Shown piece by piece: positions 1 through 12,272 of a stretch of DNA of 64,000 nt. Below the pieces are notes generated by a model. It did not search any database, was not told where the DNA came from, and saw nothing but the letters and a program-made list of their open reading frames with translations. Position 1 is the stretch's first letter. Every line of letters starts with the position of its first letter. Source of the DNA: Botryosphaeria dothidea. Lineage: Eukaryota > Ascomycota > Dothideomycetes > Botryosphaeriales > Botryosphaeriaceae. Location: contig WWBZ02000073.1 of the NCBI GenBank assembly GCA_011503125.2, positions 2,418,001 through 2,482,000 on the forward strand, in the 5' to 3' direction. The translations under genes were made by a program, and so were the position numbers.

Positions 1-3000
1 GGCGAGTGTGCTCTATGGCTTAGATAGTTCGCTGTGGATTTGTCTGATTTTTGGGTTCCACTGTATGCTTTGGGCTACTAGCTTGTCTTATCTTCCCTAG
101 CTAGTAGACTTTGTCCATCTCTCCTTCCACTTGTTCCTATATGCTATACGTAGCTTCGTTCGCTCCGGGAGACTCTGGTAGGTAGAGGGGCAGTAGTTAA
201 GAAGTGAGTTTGCCTTTTTTCTAAGCAGGGTTCTTCTAGCAGGGCTAGTAGCGCCTCTAGTACTTAGAGTAGCCCGAGCTATCTATTTAATACTCTGGCA
301 AGTTTCCTCTACTACTGTCGCGACTAGGCTATTCCTAGCTCTAATAGCCTAGGCTAGTGCTAGTTCGTCTAGGTGTAGTGAGAGTGGGGGAATCCCTATC
401 TCATGCTCCAAGGTTTGTATGCTGGTTAACTTATACGCCCCTGAGATGGTGCGTAGGCACTGGTTTTGGATCTTCTTTAGTGGCTGGATGGTTATTTTTC
501 TCCACCCTAGGATTCCCTCTGGGGTATACTATACCCCACAGCCGTAGGTGAGGACTGGCCTTACCACGGCCGCATAGATATAACGGGCTTTAGTAAATAA
601 GGCTCCCTAGGTAGACGCCGCGAGTCTAGAGAGAGATATATACTGTTTAATTGCCTTAGCTCCTATTTCCCTAATATAGGGTCCCTATCTAAGCTTGTTG
701 TCTACGTAGACTCCTAGAATCTTAATTATAGGCTCTAGGCATCCAGTAAATCTAGGGATACGGATCCCTGCTGCCATATTAAATCTCCTTGGTTTCCTTG
801 TAAAATAAATGAGGTAATACTTATCGGGCGAGAAAGCTGACCCGTGGGTAGCTGCCTAGTGCTCGCAAATTTGATATGCTCCCTCTAGTGTCCTATAGTT
901 CTATTCTATAGATCTACTAAAGGTTAGAATATTAGTATTATCGACGAATCTAAGGGGGAAGGTATTGCCCCTACGTAGCTGTATAAGTAGGTTAGATGCA
1001 AAGAATAGGTAGAGTATCGGCGATAGTGAGGATCCCTAGGGAATCCCGGTTAAGGTCTAGATTAGTGGACTGGTGAAGTCTCCGAAGGATAGCTAAGTGG
1101 TACGGTCCTATAGAAAGGATCGGGTGAATCTTTCTACCCATTCTAGGAGTTTTGCCATCCTTATATTATAGAGAAGCCTTCTATAAGATACGTGGTCATA
1201 TACTCCCGAGATATCCAGGCTAAGGACTGAAGCCACTAGCCCTAGGTCTTGTGCCTAGATAGTATGGATCTGTTCTATGAGTAGGTCAAGAGCTGCTACT
1301 GCGGATCTGTTTCTCCTAGCTCCTATCTATGTATTAGGGAGTAGGCCGTATACTTTAGTAGCCTGGGAGATTCTATCTGCTATAATCCTCTTAAGTAGCT
1401 TCCCTAGCGTATTAAGTAAAGCAATCGGCCTAAATGACTTGGCTTTAGTATAGTCGTCCCTCTGTGGTTTCCTGAGGACTACGGTAATAGAGCTTTTAAA
1501 CTGCCTAGGGTGGTATCTAAGTGCGAGGCATCCCTAGAAGAGCCTGGTGAGGGGTCCCCTTAGTGTCTTAGCGCATTGCTTTAGGAACCTGTTGGTGATC
1601 TTGTCTGGGCCTGGTGCCTTGTCTGGGGGAAGCTTCTTGATGGTGTGGAGGACCTGCTCTTCAGTAAGGTCTTGGGGAATCTCTACTGGCACTGGGTATA
1701 TACACCCATCCAGATCTAAGAGGTCGGTGGCCCTAGGAGGTGGGAAGAACTGGTTGGTAAGGATTTCTGCCTTGGACTGGTTGTCGTAATGTAGTTGTTT
1801 ATCTGCTCCCTGGAGGGGTGGGAACTAAGGTGGGGCTGGAGGTTCCAGTGCCCTTGTTCTTGCCCACTTTAAGAGCTTCTAGAGTGTAGATGGGTCCGAA
1901 GTAATCTTAGCTACTATTCTGCGCCATGCTTTTATTCTATCTCTTCTAATCTACCTCTTCTTGCTATTAGCAATAGTTTAGTATACTACCTAGTCCTCCT
2001 CCCTCCCTATAGCCGTCTACTTCCTTCTAGCTGCTCTAGCCTAGTATACTAGGTCCGAACACTCCTTTATTTATTGTATAGAGGCCTAGGGCGAGGGTCT
2101 CGCTACTAGGATAGTCTCCTAGATTATCCTTTGGATGGCCTCCTGGAGTAGTGTAGTAAAGTAATCTAGGTCTGCTTTAGTGTTAAGAGGGCTGCTTTAA
2201 GGTGTTCGAGCTTTAATTAGAGTATATTATTAGTTTCTCTTCTAGCTCTGCTTTCTTCTACTGGGGCCTTAGGGGGCGTAGTTCTGCGGGGGTAGGAGAA
2301 AAATTAAGTGTAGTAAGGATAGGTAGGTGGTTAGAGGATGATTCGAGCTCCTAGCTAACTCTATAGCTAAGGATTCTCTCCTCTAGCCACCGTGATATAA
2401 AGACAAGGTCTAGAGTACTCTCGCTACTACTATCTCGTCTAGTAATAGTGCCCCTTAGAAGGGCTAGGTTAAGATTAGCTGTGGTAGCTATCTTAATTAG
2501 GTTATCCGCTAGGGTATAGTATATTAGGGAGGTTATATCTTCCTAGATAGGATGGTAGAGGTTAAAGTCCCCTAGGAGAATATGCTCCCCTGGTTTTCTA
2601 AGAACTTCCGGTAGAAGAGATAGGGTTTCTAGCGCTATACTAGTATAAGAGGCTGGCGGGGGATTGTAGTAGTTATAGATGTAGATTATATATGTCCTAG
2701 TAATGAGGGAAAGTGTGATAAGATCTGGTGAATGGACTATTGCTTGCCAGGAGTCGGGGCTAATGGCCTTGCTTATAAAGAAGCAGGTTCTTGCTACTTC
2801 CTCCTAGGGAAAAACTGTATAGTAGGTAGGGTATCTTGCTATTGTCTTAACCCTCGGGTTCCTCTAAGGTTCCTGGATAGCTAGGATATAGTGGATCTTT
2901 AGGTCTACTTCCTTGAAGAGCGGGAGTATTACCCTGTCCTTGCTCTTATAGACGTTATACTATATAATAGAGAGAGAGCCTATGTCTAATATTGACTTCC

Positions 3001-4553
3001 TTCTATCTCTAGGTCCGGCTGCGAGGGGGCTAGTGGTATGGGCTGTGAGGAGGGAGTTCCCGCGGGCTCCTCTAAGGCGTGTTGTGAGCTATTAAGTCCG
3101 GTGAACCTTATTTAGTTAGGAGGCGGGGGGCGGCTTAAGTCTCTTGGCCTGCCTGGTCCCCTCTTAACCGGCTCCTCCTCCCTAATCCTCTTCCTTAGTC
3201 CAACGGTTAACTAGTTAGTTTAAGGCTATGTTTTAGTTATTAGGGGTCCTTCCCGGTGCCTTTCTAGTGCTGCTAGGCGGGCCTAGGCGGCCTTAGTATG
3301 GTAGGCTCTGCGTGCTGGGTAGGAGTTGCTCCAGGCTATATGCCTTTAAGAGTAGTTTGCGCACTATATACTTTTCTTAGGGCAGTCCCTAGTATTATGT
3401 GCCTTGCTATACTGTCCGCACTTTTCCTCCTTTTTATAATGGTTAGTAATATAACCGTAGGCCTAGCACTTAAAATACTAGGTTACTGTAAAGGCTACGT
3501 TATAGTACTGCGCTATATAGATAGCAAAGTTAATAACAAGCCCCTTATTAATGATCTAGTTGGCGGTTTCGGGTTTATAGTACTAAGGATAATGGCCGAG
3601 TGAGTATTTTCCCCTCTGGGAGCTTCCTCTTTAGCCTAGGCCAGCTTGCTAATACGTAGTCCTAGGTATAGAGATAGGTTCTGCTCCTGGATGGTTTTTA
3701 GATGGCTTAGGGGGTCTATGGTGTCGATTCCTTCTCGAGGGACGTTGTGTACTAGCACTGAGTATAGCTGCTAGTTAGGCCTAACTTCTTTTCCTAGTTC
3801 TATAGTCCTATTTCCTAGTCCTGGAGAAAGGGCTATTCTGGTTGCTTTATCCGGTATAAAGACTCCTAACGTCTCCACTGGGGAGCTTCTTAGCAGCAAG
3901 TACTTTCTTGCACGCCTAGCTTTTTCCTGCCTAGATCTTTCTAATAATTGCCTCATTTAAGAGCTTAGCTATTTCTTATCTATTTACTATCTCTAGGAAG
4001 TAGAGGGTAAGTTTAGTGGTGGCTGGGGGGGTAGGGGGCTTCGGGGCTACTTAGGCTATAATTTATACCTAGCTGCGAGTATTGGGTGTGGGTGTAGAGG
4101 TAGCCTAGATACGGTTAACTATCTTTTAGACCTGTTAGACCTCTTTAAGGATGTCCTTAAGGCCTGGCTCCTTAGTAGTTACCTTCTAGTAGATAGTAAT
4201 ATAATCCTAGAAGATTGTCTTGGCAATATCGAGAAAATTTTTTACCTAGCTAGAGAGGACTAAAGGGAGGCTAGCGGATATTTATAGGGCTTAGAGGAGG
4301 GTATCTACTGTTTTTAAGGCTCTCTTAACGTATTCTACGCTATACTAGGTGCTCTACGGTTTCTTAGGGGTATATTAGGGCTAGGTAGAGGTAGTTACTA
4401 GGGGAGGCTGTTCGCCTCTTCCTATATCCTCTATATTAACTACTTCGCGGCTATAGTTATCTTAAGTACTATTTTAGGACTCGCGAAGCCTAGGAGAGTC
4501 CCTAGGGCCCTCTCCCGGCGCCGTAGCTTAGGGTCGATTTTTTGGTATGGTCA
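1..4553 (-). mobile_element. Tad1-like non-LTR retrotransposon (LINE), RIP-degraded, 3' end outside window
   Basis: Read on the minus strand this is a two-ORF LINE broken by many stops. ORF1 (gag-like) starts at an ATG around 4553 and carries CCHC-type zinc-knuckle remnants near 3300-3430 (C-G-x-Y...T-R-D-C-P, then a second knuckle ending A-W-S...P-A-R). ORF2 has an apurinic endonuclease domain near 2300-2450 (S-T-L-D-L-V-F, then E-S-S-S-N-H at the expected S-D-H site) and a reverse transcriptase with F-V-D-N-T-N-I-L near 925-960, where the family has FVDD. Bases 1-545 are nearly identical to 12865-13410, the second copy. Stops are mostly TAG/TAA where CAG, CAA or TGG is expected, and ctag tetranucleotides are very common, as RIP would produce. 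Family assignment is firm; ORF limits are approximate. Confidence 0.85.
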
Positions 4554-4809
4554 TGTTTTTTTTCTAAGTATAGCTATATTTAAATACTAGATATAAAAAA
4601 GGCGCTACGCGAAGTCGCTATATAACTAAATAGGCTAACCCGCTAATAAAAAAACTTTAATATATTTACGTTATATTATAAAGTAGGCTTACTATATACC
4701 GAAAAGCCGATAGTTAGAAGTAAAGATACGAGGTTTACTTTTCTATCTCTACTATATCGACGAGTCGCCTATCGCCGCTTTTTCCTAGGTCGAGAGCTAG
4801 ATACTATAT
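4554..4809 (+). pseudogene. 5' piece of a Crinkler-like/PD-(D/E)XK-type gene, split by the copia element
   Basis: From about 4590 one plus-strand frame reads with only a few CAA/CAG-type stops up to 4809, ending ...V-A-Y-R-R-F-F-L-G-R-E-L-D-T-I. It is in phase with the frame resuming at 17489, so the copia element landed inside this coding sequence. A possible splice acceptor (tactag) lies at about 4584-4589, so this piece may begin with an exon. The LINE ORF1 start lies immediately to the left, so the true 5' end of the gene is either beyond the LINE or lost. Bases are heavily C-to-T/G-to-A shifted. The product is described under the 3' piece (17489-18441). Confidence 0.5.
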
Positions 4810-4974
4810 TAATAGAAAATAAGCTTAATTACCTTCGTTATCTATTATTAGATAGTATATTAGCTTAGTTATTTATTCTAAGACGTCTTAGAAGTAATAC
4901 TACGAGCGCCTTAGTAACTAAGTAATTAAGTTATTTATTTATCGATTCCGACCGATTAAGCGCGAATTTTATTA
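4810..4974 (+). repeat. copia 5' LTR (RIP-mutated)
   Basis: 165 bp, aligned without gaps to 17324-17488. Expected ends TGATGG...CATCA read TAATAG...TATTA here. All 24 differences from the 3' LTR are C-to-T or G-to-A in this copy. Confidence 0.92.
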
Positions 4975-5338
4975 GATTATAAGCCCGGATAGTGCTTAAG
5001 TAATAGCCTAATCGGCCGCAATTACTTAGAATTAATTTCTACCGAATACTACCGAATCCGGCGTATCCGAGGCCGTTTATTAGACGAGTACTTATCGTAT
5101 TAATTTAAGTATTAGCGCAAGCTATCTCGATCGTCTCTTAAATAATAAAAACGACTAATTAGCCTATTAGGCGCATTAACTAAATTACCGAATCGAATCT
5201 CTAACGACGAACGACTATTCTAACCGTTATAATAATCGAATCGTCGACTAAGAAGCTTAGAACTATCCTAAAGCTTATTAGTTTAAGGAACTATCTATAA
5301 TAGAGGTCTTTACTAGAAGAATACTTTAAGAGAGAGGA

Positions 5339-5570
5339 TGTCAGGCCCCTTAAGCGCTACCACCCTAGGCAACTAGATAGATACTCAACAGCAACTAGAG
5401 GCCCCAGCTTTACCAAGGATAACTCGGTTAGGCACTAGGGCACGGGCCCAGCGCTAAGCGACTGGGTATATTTACCCTTCGCCCTCTCTTTCTAGACTCT
5501 CTTTCCTTTCTCCTTATACATAGATTTTCAGTTGAAAGCAATACCATCATTTCGGCTTTGCTGCCTTACA
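5339..5570 (+). repeat. gypsy 5' LTR
   Basis: Begins TGTCAGGCCCC and ends GCTGCCTTACA; matches 11489-11719 over its full length. Confidence 0.93.
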
Positions 5571-6205
5571 CAATCTATGTACCACCAACAAGGAACCTGA
5601 ACTCGATAACCCGACACCCGTACCATCAACCAGAACCTAAACTCGATAACCTGCAACCAGAACCCGACAACACCAACAACCTACAACCAGAACTTAACAA
5701 TACCGATACTCTGCGACAAGCAACCCAGAAATATTAAAACCTATACTATTAGAGAAACAATAGTGCAATTACAGGAAATCTGTCTTCTTCAACAAGATAC
5801 GAAGATCCTCGTTAATCCCGCACTAATCTCTTTAGAGTTTCACCCGAAACACGAGTAAAACTACTCTAAAAACCAGAATAATTAGCGAAGATTATAGCGC
5901 AACAAAGCCTATTCCCTATAAGCTACACCCGTAGCCGTACTAGCAGCATCGCTAGCACTACTTCCATTCACCTAAGCGATAATGAAGAAGGATCATTCAG
6001 CAACACAGTTAGGGGACCCAGCCAGAACCTCAACGAGTTTACAAGTAGTGCCATCCCATTTCAGGGCTTTCCTAATGCCTCAGACCAGCAAAGTCAAGCC
6101 GCCGGTCCCACCTCACGTCGCACCACCTCACGCAGAAACCCAGAACCCGAAGAACTTACACATTCATCAGCCACGGATCTTGACCTTACCATTAACCCCG
6201 GAATA

Positions 6206-7522
6206 CTAAGTAACCACGGACTCGACTCCATTCGCTGGCCCAACGAACATGCCTTCTACAACTAGTACACTACAGTAATAGCAAACCAGCGCACTAAGTT
6301 CTACCACGTCCTCCAAGTCACTTAAACAGCTGCTAGTAAAGAGCATACAGCCCACGTCTCTCTTCAGGATAAGTACAAGAGACTCAAACAGACCCATAAG
6401 AAGATAATCGCCAGATCCAACAGAGTTATTAAGGAAAGCAACGATGAGATCAGCCGGCTCATCTAAGAAAACAACCTTCTGACTGAGGATATCGCCAACT
6501 ATTACGAAGGTACCCTCCCTGGTACCAACATTCGCAGCCTCAACCAGGAACGTCAACTAAGGGAGGGAACTATTACCTCACAGCGAACCCTCCCTTATTA
6601 GGGCTCACGCAAGATGCTTACAGGAGATGTTGACAAGCTCATCTCCACTAACATCTATGCTTTCGTCAACTTCAAGGATAATATAATCTTCAAGCTTAAA
6701 GTCGAAGAGGACTTCTTCAAAGGAAATCAGAAGCTAATAATTCGCCATATCTACTCTCGCCTTGCTGATTCAATTGCTGCTATAATGCGCCCGTATATTA
6801 GTAGCTGCCAGACAGCCCTGGATTTCTTAGAAAAGCTAGGAAAGACATGTAGAATGGATATCGCAAAGAAAAAAGCTACTAATGACCTCATCCTTGCTAG
6901 ACAAAGCGAGAAAGAGACGGTAGACTCCTACCACGCCCGCCTGTGCACACTCTAGTCCCTTACTAATCCAACTAAAGAAGAAAAGATCGATAAGATGCAG
7001 GATAGCATTTCCATTGGCTTAGCCCTCTCAGTAGCCACCCTTACCTTCACCTCTCTCGAACAGCTGCTCGAAACTCTCCGCAAGGCCGAATATCGTCGTC
7101 AAGAGATCAAGTCTACAAACATCCGTTCTGACAAAAGGATAAATAACAGCAATAATCCTAAAAGGGATCGCACCAAGCCTGCCTATAACCAGGAACCTAC
7201 TCAAGGTAACCTTAGCCGCCAGGGCAGGACCAGAAGCGGCAATACAGACCAAGATGGCCAACAGGGCCGCATGCCTACTGCCACCAAACCAAGAGACTGG
7301 GTTGGACCATGGTATGAGCCTGAGCTAAAACCCTCAAAGCTGTCAGACGAGAAACGCCTCGTAATAACGAGGCAGGGACGCTGCCGTAGCTGCAGAGGCT
7401 CAGGCCACTTTGCATCTGATGCCTGCTGTCCTAACAACAACCGCGCCAGGTTCGCGCACATCCAGAGCATTGAGGAACTTGACTCTAATAGCGAGTCGGA
7501 AAACTCCCAGTCCCAGGAGTAA
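6206..7522 (+). pseudogene. gypsy Gag (capsid and zinc knuckle), broken by stops
   Basis: One frame reads from about 6350 to 7522 with a few stops. It shows a charged coiled-coil start, a capsid-like segment (M-L-T-G-D-V-D-K-L at 6614) and a nucleocapsid zinc knuckle C-R-S-C-R-G-S-G-H-F-A-S-D-A-C near 7381-7425 (CX2CX4HX4C). A TAG near 6953-6955 and TAA/TAG upstream break it. Gag would package the RNA genome. The piece 6995-7522 is the longest intact part. Confidence 0.7.
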
Positions 7523-7596
7523 GTCGCCCCCTAGGACTACAAGAGCAGAAGGAGCTAGACGAGCAGCCAGCTAGTCGTAGTTAGAAAGAGATAAAG

Positions 7597-7953
7597 GTGT
7601 CAAACTTCGCAGTAGACAATCGCGCGTGTAAAATTAAGGGAACTCACCTTATTATACATGCTGCAGTGGCTGGTAGTAATACACGTTCTCTCATCGACAA
7701 TGGAAGCCAAGCTGAGCTTATTGATGCCTCCTTTGTTCGCGCGCACAAGATAACAAAGATCCCTCTTGTTAAACGGATTACCATAACTTTGGGAGACGGA
7801 ACATTCTCCCAATACATTACCCATGCCTCCCTAGTCGATATCAACATTGGTTCTCACAAGAAACAACTTCTCTGCTATATTGCCAACCTAGGAGACTATC
7901 CACTGATCCTTGGAGACGGATGGTTACGCACTCATAACCCGCACATCGACTAG
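7597..7953 (+). pseudogene. gypsy aspartic protease
   Basis: About 118 aa of a retropepsin-like fold: the active-site loop reads L-I-D-N-G-S-Q-A-E, where D-S/T-G is usual, and the later I-L-G-D-G-W-L motif is present. Gly-Asn at the active site may itself be a RIP effect or a family variant. The frame closes with TAG at a Trp-like position (7951-7953) and continues in phase toward RT. Confidence 0.7.
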
Positions 7954-8100
7954 GATAAGCGGTCAGTTAAGTTTTATAAGCCTCAGTGCTTTAAGGCTGG
8001 CTGTCTTACCACAAAACCTCATACTGAATACGCTATTGGGTGCCGACCTAAACAGAAGACAGAGAAATCCCAACTAGACATTCAACTATATTCTACATCC

Positions 8101-9879
8101 ATGCTCTTCCACTTAGCATCACTTCCTGGACATGAAGGATACTACTACACGCCTACGGAACCTACCATAAACACTAGCGTAGCTACAACTAGAGAAGACG
8201 ACTTTCAGAAGTTCATGAATGGAAAGAAAATATATGGACGAGAAGAACGCCTTGCCCGGCTGCCGAAGGAACATTACTGGATTGAAGAACTCTGGGATAA
8301 GACAGAAGCGGACATACTCCCTCCTCACCAGAAAGAAGACCATGAAATTAAGCTTAAACCTAACTGTGAACCTCCTCACACAAAAAGCTACCGTCCAATG
8401 TCTCAATAAGAAAACGAAGCGGTTAAGAAATACATTGACGAACATCTCGGAAAAGGGTTCATTCGCCCTAGCTCTTCGGACTGTACCGCACCTCTACTTG
8501 TTGTTAGAAAGCCAGGAGGAGGACTTAGGGTCTGTGTTGACTACAGAGCCCTAAACGCTATCACTAAGAAGAACCGATACCCAATCCCACACATCAATAA
8601 AACCCTTGCCCAGCTCAGTAAGGCTAAGATCTTCACAAAACTCGACGTTGTCCATGCCTTTAACCGGATCCGAATCAAGGAAGGCCATGAGTACCTCACC
8701 GCTTTCAACACTCGCTTTGGTCAGTACGAATACCTAGTCATGCCCTTTGGGCTCTGCAATGCGCCAGGCACCTTTCAGAGCTACATTAACAATTCTGTAC
8801 TCGAATACCTAGACAAGTTTTGCATAGCGTACCTAGATGACATCCTCATCTACAGTGAAAAGGAGGATGAACACGCCAAAAATGTCAATAAAGTCCTCCA
8901 ACGACTAAAGGACCGTGGTCTCCAACTCGACCTTGATAAATGCGAATTCAATATTAGATCAGTCAAGTACCTCGGCCTTATTGTCAGCACAAACGGAATT
9001 GAAATGGACCCAGAAAAAGTCTCTGCTATTATCAACTGGGAGGCACCGACGTCAGTCAAGGGTGTACAAGCCTTCCTTGGCTTTGCAAACTTCTACCGCC
9101 GCTTTATTAAGAACTTCTCCCACATAGCACGCCCCCTTACTGAGATGACAAAAGGAGAACAATTTACAACTAGGAATGGAAAACGCAAGATGAAATACCA
9201 GGAGTTCACATGGGACAACAAGAAACAAGCCGCCTTTAACCAACTGCAAGCTGCATTCACCTCCGCACCCATCCTTGTACATTTCGACCCTGAAAAGGAA
9301 ATATGGGTTGAAACGGATGCCTCAGACTTTGTTAGTGCAGGTATCCTATCGCAGATGCACGACGGAGTGCTCAAACCAGTTGCATACTTTTCCAAGAAAA
9401 TGTCCTCAACTGAGTGTAACTACATGATCTACGACAAAGAGCTACTTGCCATCATTCGCTCCTTTGAGACTTGGGAACCAGAACTCATAAGCACTCCTAT
9501 AGACAAGCCCATCAAGGTACTTACGGATTATAAGAACCTGGAGTATTTTATGACAACTAAGCAGCTAACCAGCCGCCAAGCCCGCTGGGCTAAATTTCTA
9601 TCCGCCTTTAACTTTATTATCTCCTACCGGCCAGGCAAACAAGGAGAGAAGCCAGACTCACTTACAAGGAGAACGCAGGACTTACCGCAAGGAATTGACG
9701 ACCCAAGGAAGCAACACCGGTTCCAACAACTACTTCGGGACTCAAACCTAGAACCTAACATGAAGATCGCTGTCAATTCTATCCTCTTTGCTGCTGACAA
9801 CCTAGAGGAGGAGGAGTTAGACTCTCAAGAGCCGGAAGATAACCAGACCCAGGAAACCCAGGAAGCCCAGGAAACCTAG
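8101..9879 (+). pseudogene. gypsy reverse transcriptase and RNase H
   Basis: One frame interrupted only by TAA at 8407-8409. RT motifs visible: [36 protein letters not shown] and the catalytic Y-L-D-D near 8830-8845. RNase H follows (E-T-D-A-S-D near 9312 and Y-D-K-E-L-L-A-I near 9430). The part 8410-9879 is uninterrupted. In the intact family this makes cDNA from the element RNA. Confidence 0.9.
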
Positions 9880-9894
9880 GAAGCTAGACAAAAA

Positions 9895-11460
9895 GACCTC
9901 GATATACTTATCAGCGAAGCCTACGAGGAGGATAGAGCAATCCAGGACCTCCGTAGAAGCATTGATGCTGGAGACAGACGTGTACCAAGCCACTTAATTG
10001 GGAAGGGCTACAAGAAAAACATTCAGGACTTCTTAGTAAAAGATGGTTGGGTATGGCTGAAAGACGCGCTTATTGTCCCAGACTACTAACTACTACGCCT
10101 ACGCCTCCTACAGGATCACCACGAAAAACTACTTGCAGGACACCCAGGACCCAAAGCCATGTATAGGGAGCTTGCAGAAAACTACTGGTGGGCTGGACAA
10201 AGGGAAGACGTTACTCGTTTCTGCAAGAACTGTCACCACTGCCGCCGCCACAAGCCATACTCGGAGCAAAAGCAAGGACTACTTAAACCGCTACCTATTC
10301 CCCAACAGAAGTGGCTCCACGTGACCCTAGACTTTGCAGAAAAACTGCCGCTATGTACTAGGAAGAATCAGGGATACCGACACTATCTAGTCATTACAGA
10401 CCGTTTAACCAAAGGAAAGATCTACGAGCTAATAATAATACTAGGTGCTGAAGAAACCGTAGAGGCTCTAAACCGCCGCCTCTTTTGTGTACGAGGTTTT
10501 CTAATAGATATTATCTCCGACCGAGGCAGCGCTATGGACTCCTATATCTATAGAAGAATCATGGAACGATATAACGTAAAGGTTAAAATGTCAACTGCCT
10601 TTTACCCCTAGACTAACGGCCAGAGCGAGAGCTCTATTAAAGGTCTCAAAAAGTACCTCCGGATATACATTAACCACGCGCAAGACAACTGGGTCGACTT
10701 TCTACCTGAAGCTGAATTTACAGCCAACACGCATATCAGCGCATTAACTGGCATATCGCCATTCTTCGCCGATAACGGATTCCATCCACGCACTGGCTTG
10801 GAGCCTGTAAAAATCTACCAGGGTGCTAGAAAAGCAGAAGTAATTAGGGCAGACCGGTTAGTTGAAAGGTCAAATGCCATGAGAAGCTTCCTCCAAGAAT
10901 AACTAGCCTGGATACAAGAAGAATAAGCCCGCCACGTAGACAAATTCCGCTAGCCACACCCTGCTTTCCGTATAGGCGATAAAGTATTTGTTGACGCCCG
11001 AGACTTTAACCTAGAACGGAACAGCAAGTCTCTCTCACCAAAGAACCTTGGTCCGTGGGAAATTACTAGGTCAATTGACGGCAAAGCATACGAAGTTGCT
11101 GTACCTCCTCATATGCAAGAGAAAGGAATCTTCCCTGTATTCCACCCCTGGAAGCTACACCTTGCCCCAGACAACCTATACCCGGGTCAGGTCCAGGAGC
11201 CTGGCCCAGTATACATGATCTTTGATGAGGACGAGAATGAAACTCATGAGGAGTGGGAAGTACTAGAGGTAGTGGACTGCCGAAACTCAAGGCATGGAGT
11301 ACAGTACAAGGTCACCTTTACAGGCAACTGGGACGAGTGAAACTCTGATCCCCTATGGCAAACACTGGGGTAACTACAAGAATGCTCCTGATAAAATCCG
11401 TGAGTACCACGCATACCATAAGGACGCGCCCGAGCTGCCTAATTTTTTAAGAAGCTTAGT
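9895..11460 (+). pseudogene. gypsy integrase with C-terminal chromodomain
   Basis: The HHCC zinc domain ends C-K-N-C-H-H-C-R near 10228-10250. The DDE core shows L-D-F-A-E-K, I-T-D-R-L-T-K-G, I-I-S-D-R-G and, after a TAG near 10608, T-N-G-Q-S-E-S. The C-terminal part (about 11245-11370) has the chromodomain pattern E-W-E-V-L-E-V-V-D...Y-K-V-T-F-T-G-N-W followed by stops. Chromodomains of this clade direct integration to heterochromatin. Six or more stops (TAG/TAA, one TGA) make it non-functional as it stands. Confidence 0.85.
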
Positions 11461-11488
11461 GGACCTCGCTTAGAGAAGGGGGGGGTAG

Positions 11489-11719
11489 TGTTAGGCCCCT
11501 TAAGCGCTACCACCCTAGGCAACTAGGTAGATACTCAACAGTAACTAGAGGCCCCAGCTTTACTAAGGATAACTCGGTTAGGCACTTAGGGCACGGGCCC
11601 AGCGCTAAGCGACTGGGTATATTTACCTTCGCCCTCTCTTTCTAGACTCTCTTTCCTTTCTCCTTGTACATAGATTTTCAGTTGAAAGCAATACCATTAT
11701 TCGGCTTTGCTGCCTCATA
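11489..11719 (+). repeat. gypsy 3' LTR
   Basis: Begins TGTTAGGCCCC and ends GCTGCCTCATA, followed by GAGGA. Terminal bases differ from the 5' LTR by transitions only. Confidence 0.93.
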
Positions 11720-12272
11720 GAGGATCTTTAGGAGATCGTTAGCGGCGATCTTATATAACTACTAAAGTAAGAACAGTCTAAAGCCTAAAGAAGAAGACGC
11801 TCTAGAGAAGATAGATCTTACTAAGTACGAGCGTAAGCTTAAACGGTATAAGAACTAGATTACTAGGGATACTAAGGTAATCTAAGTAAGTAAGATAATA
11901 GTCTATATAGACTACCTTCGTTTCCTATCTACGTTCTTAACCTCGAAAGAGATATAGAACGATATTAATTCTAAATTCGAAGGAGAAGGTCCTATCTAGT
12001 AATTAATCTACTTCTTAATCTAGACTAAGATAATTTATAATCTAACCTCGAATCTTAAGACTTTTCTTACGGAAGTATAGTACTACCTAGATAGACTATA
12101 TCTAATTTAGTCTTAAACTTCTATCTAAGGTAGTAGTCTATAAGCTACTTACTAAGCTAGATTAGTACTCGATACCTAGGTTACGGCTAAGCGCTAATTA
12201 CTTCGTAATAACGAAAAAATTAAGCTCTAAGACCTTATTAATTAGATTATCGATAAGAATAAGCGTAATATA
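11720..12272 (+). pseudogene. copia gag region, first part, RIP-degraded
   Basis: AT-rich copia-internal sequence between the gypsy and LINE insertions, nearly devoid of CpA and TpG and full of stops. It lies where Gag is expected and continues at 13426 after the LINE. Protein similarity is no longer readable by eye. Confidence 0.55.

Larger units (their letters stand above)
5339..11719 (+). mobile_element. Ty3/gypsy chromovirus LTR retrotransposon, nested in copia
   Basis: A 6.4-kb element with 231/232-bp LTRs (5339-5570 and 11489-11719), GAGGA duplicated at 5334-5338 and 11720-11724, and a purine-rich tract (gagaaggggggggtag) just before the 3' LTR. Domains run gag, protease, RT, RNase H, integrase, chromodomain, as in chromoviruses. 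The LTRs differ by about eight transitions and three one-base indels. The internal region has only scattered stops (TAA/TAG, mostly at Gln- or Trp-type codons), so it is younger and less RIP-mutated than the copia sequence around it. It sits between the copia 5' LTR and copia gag. Confidence 0.95.
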
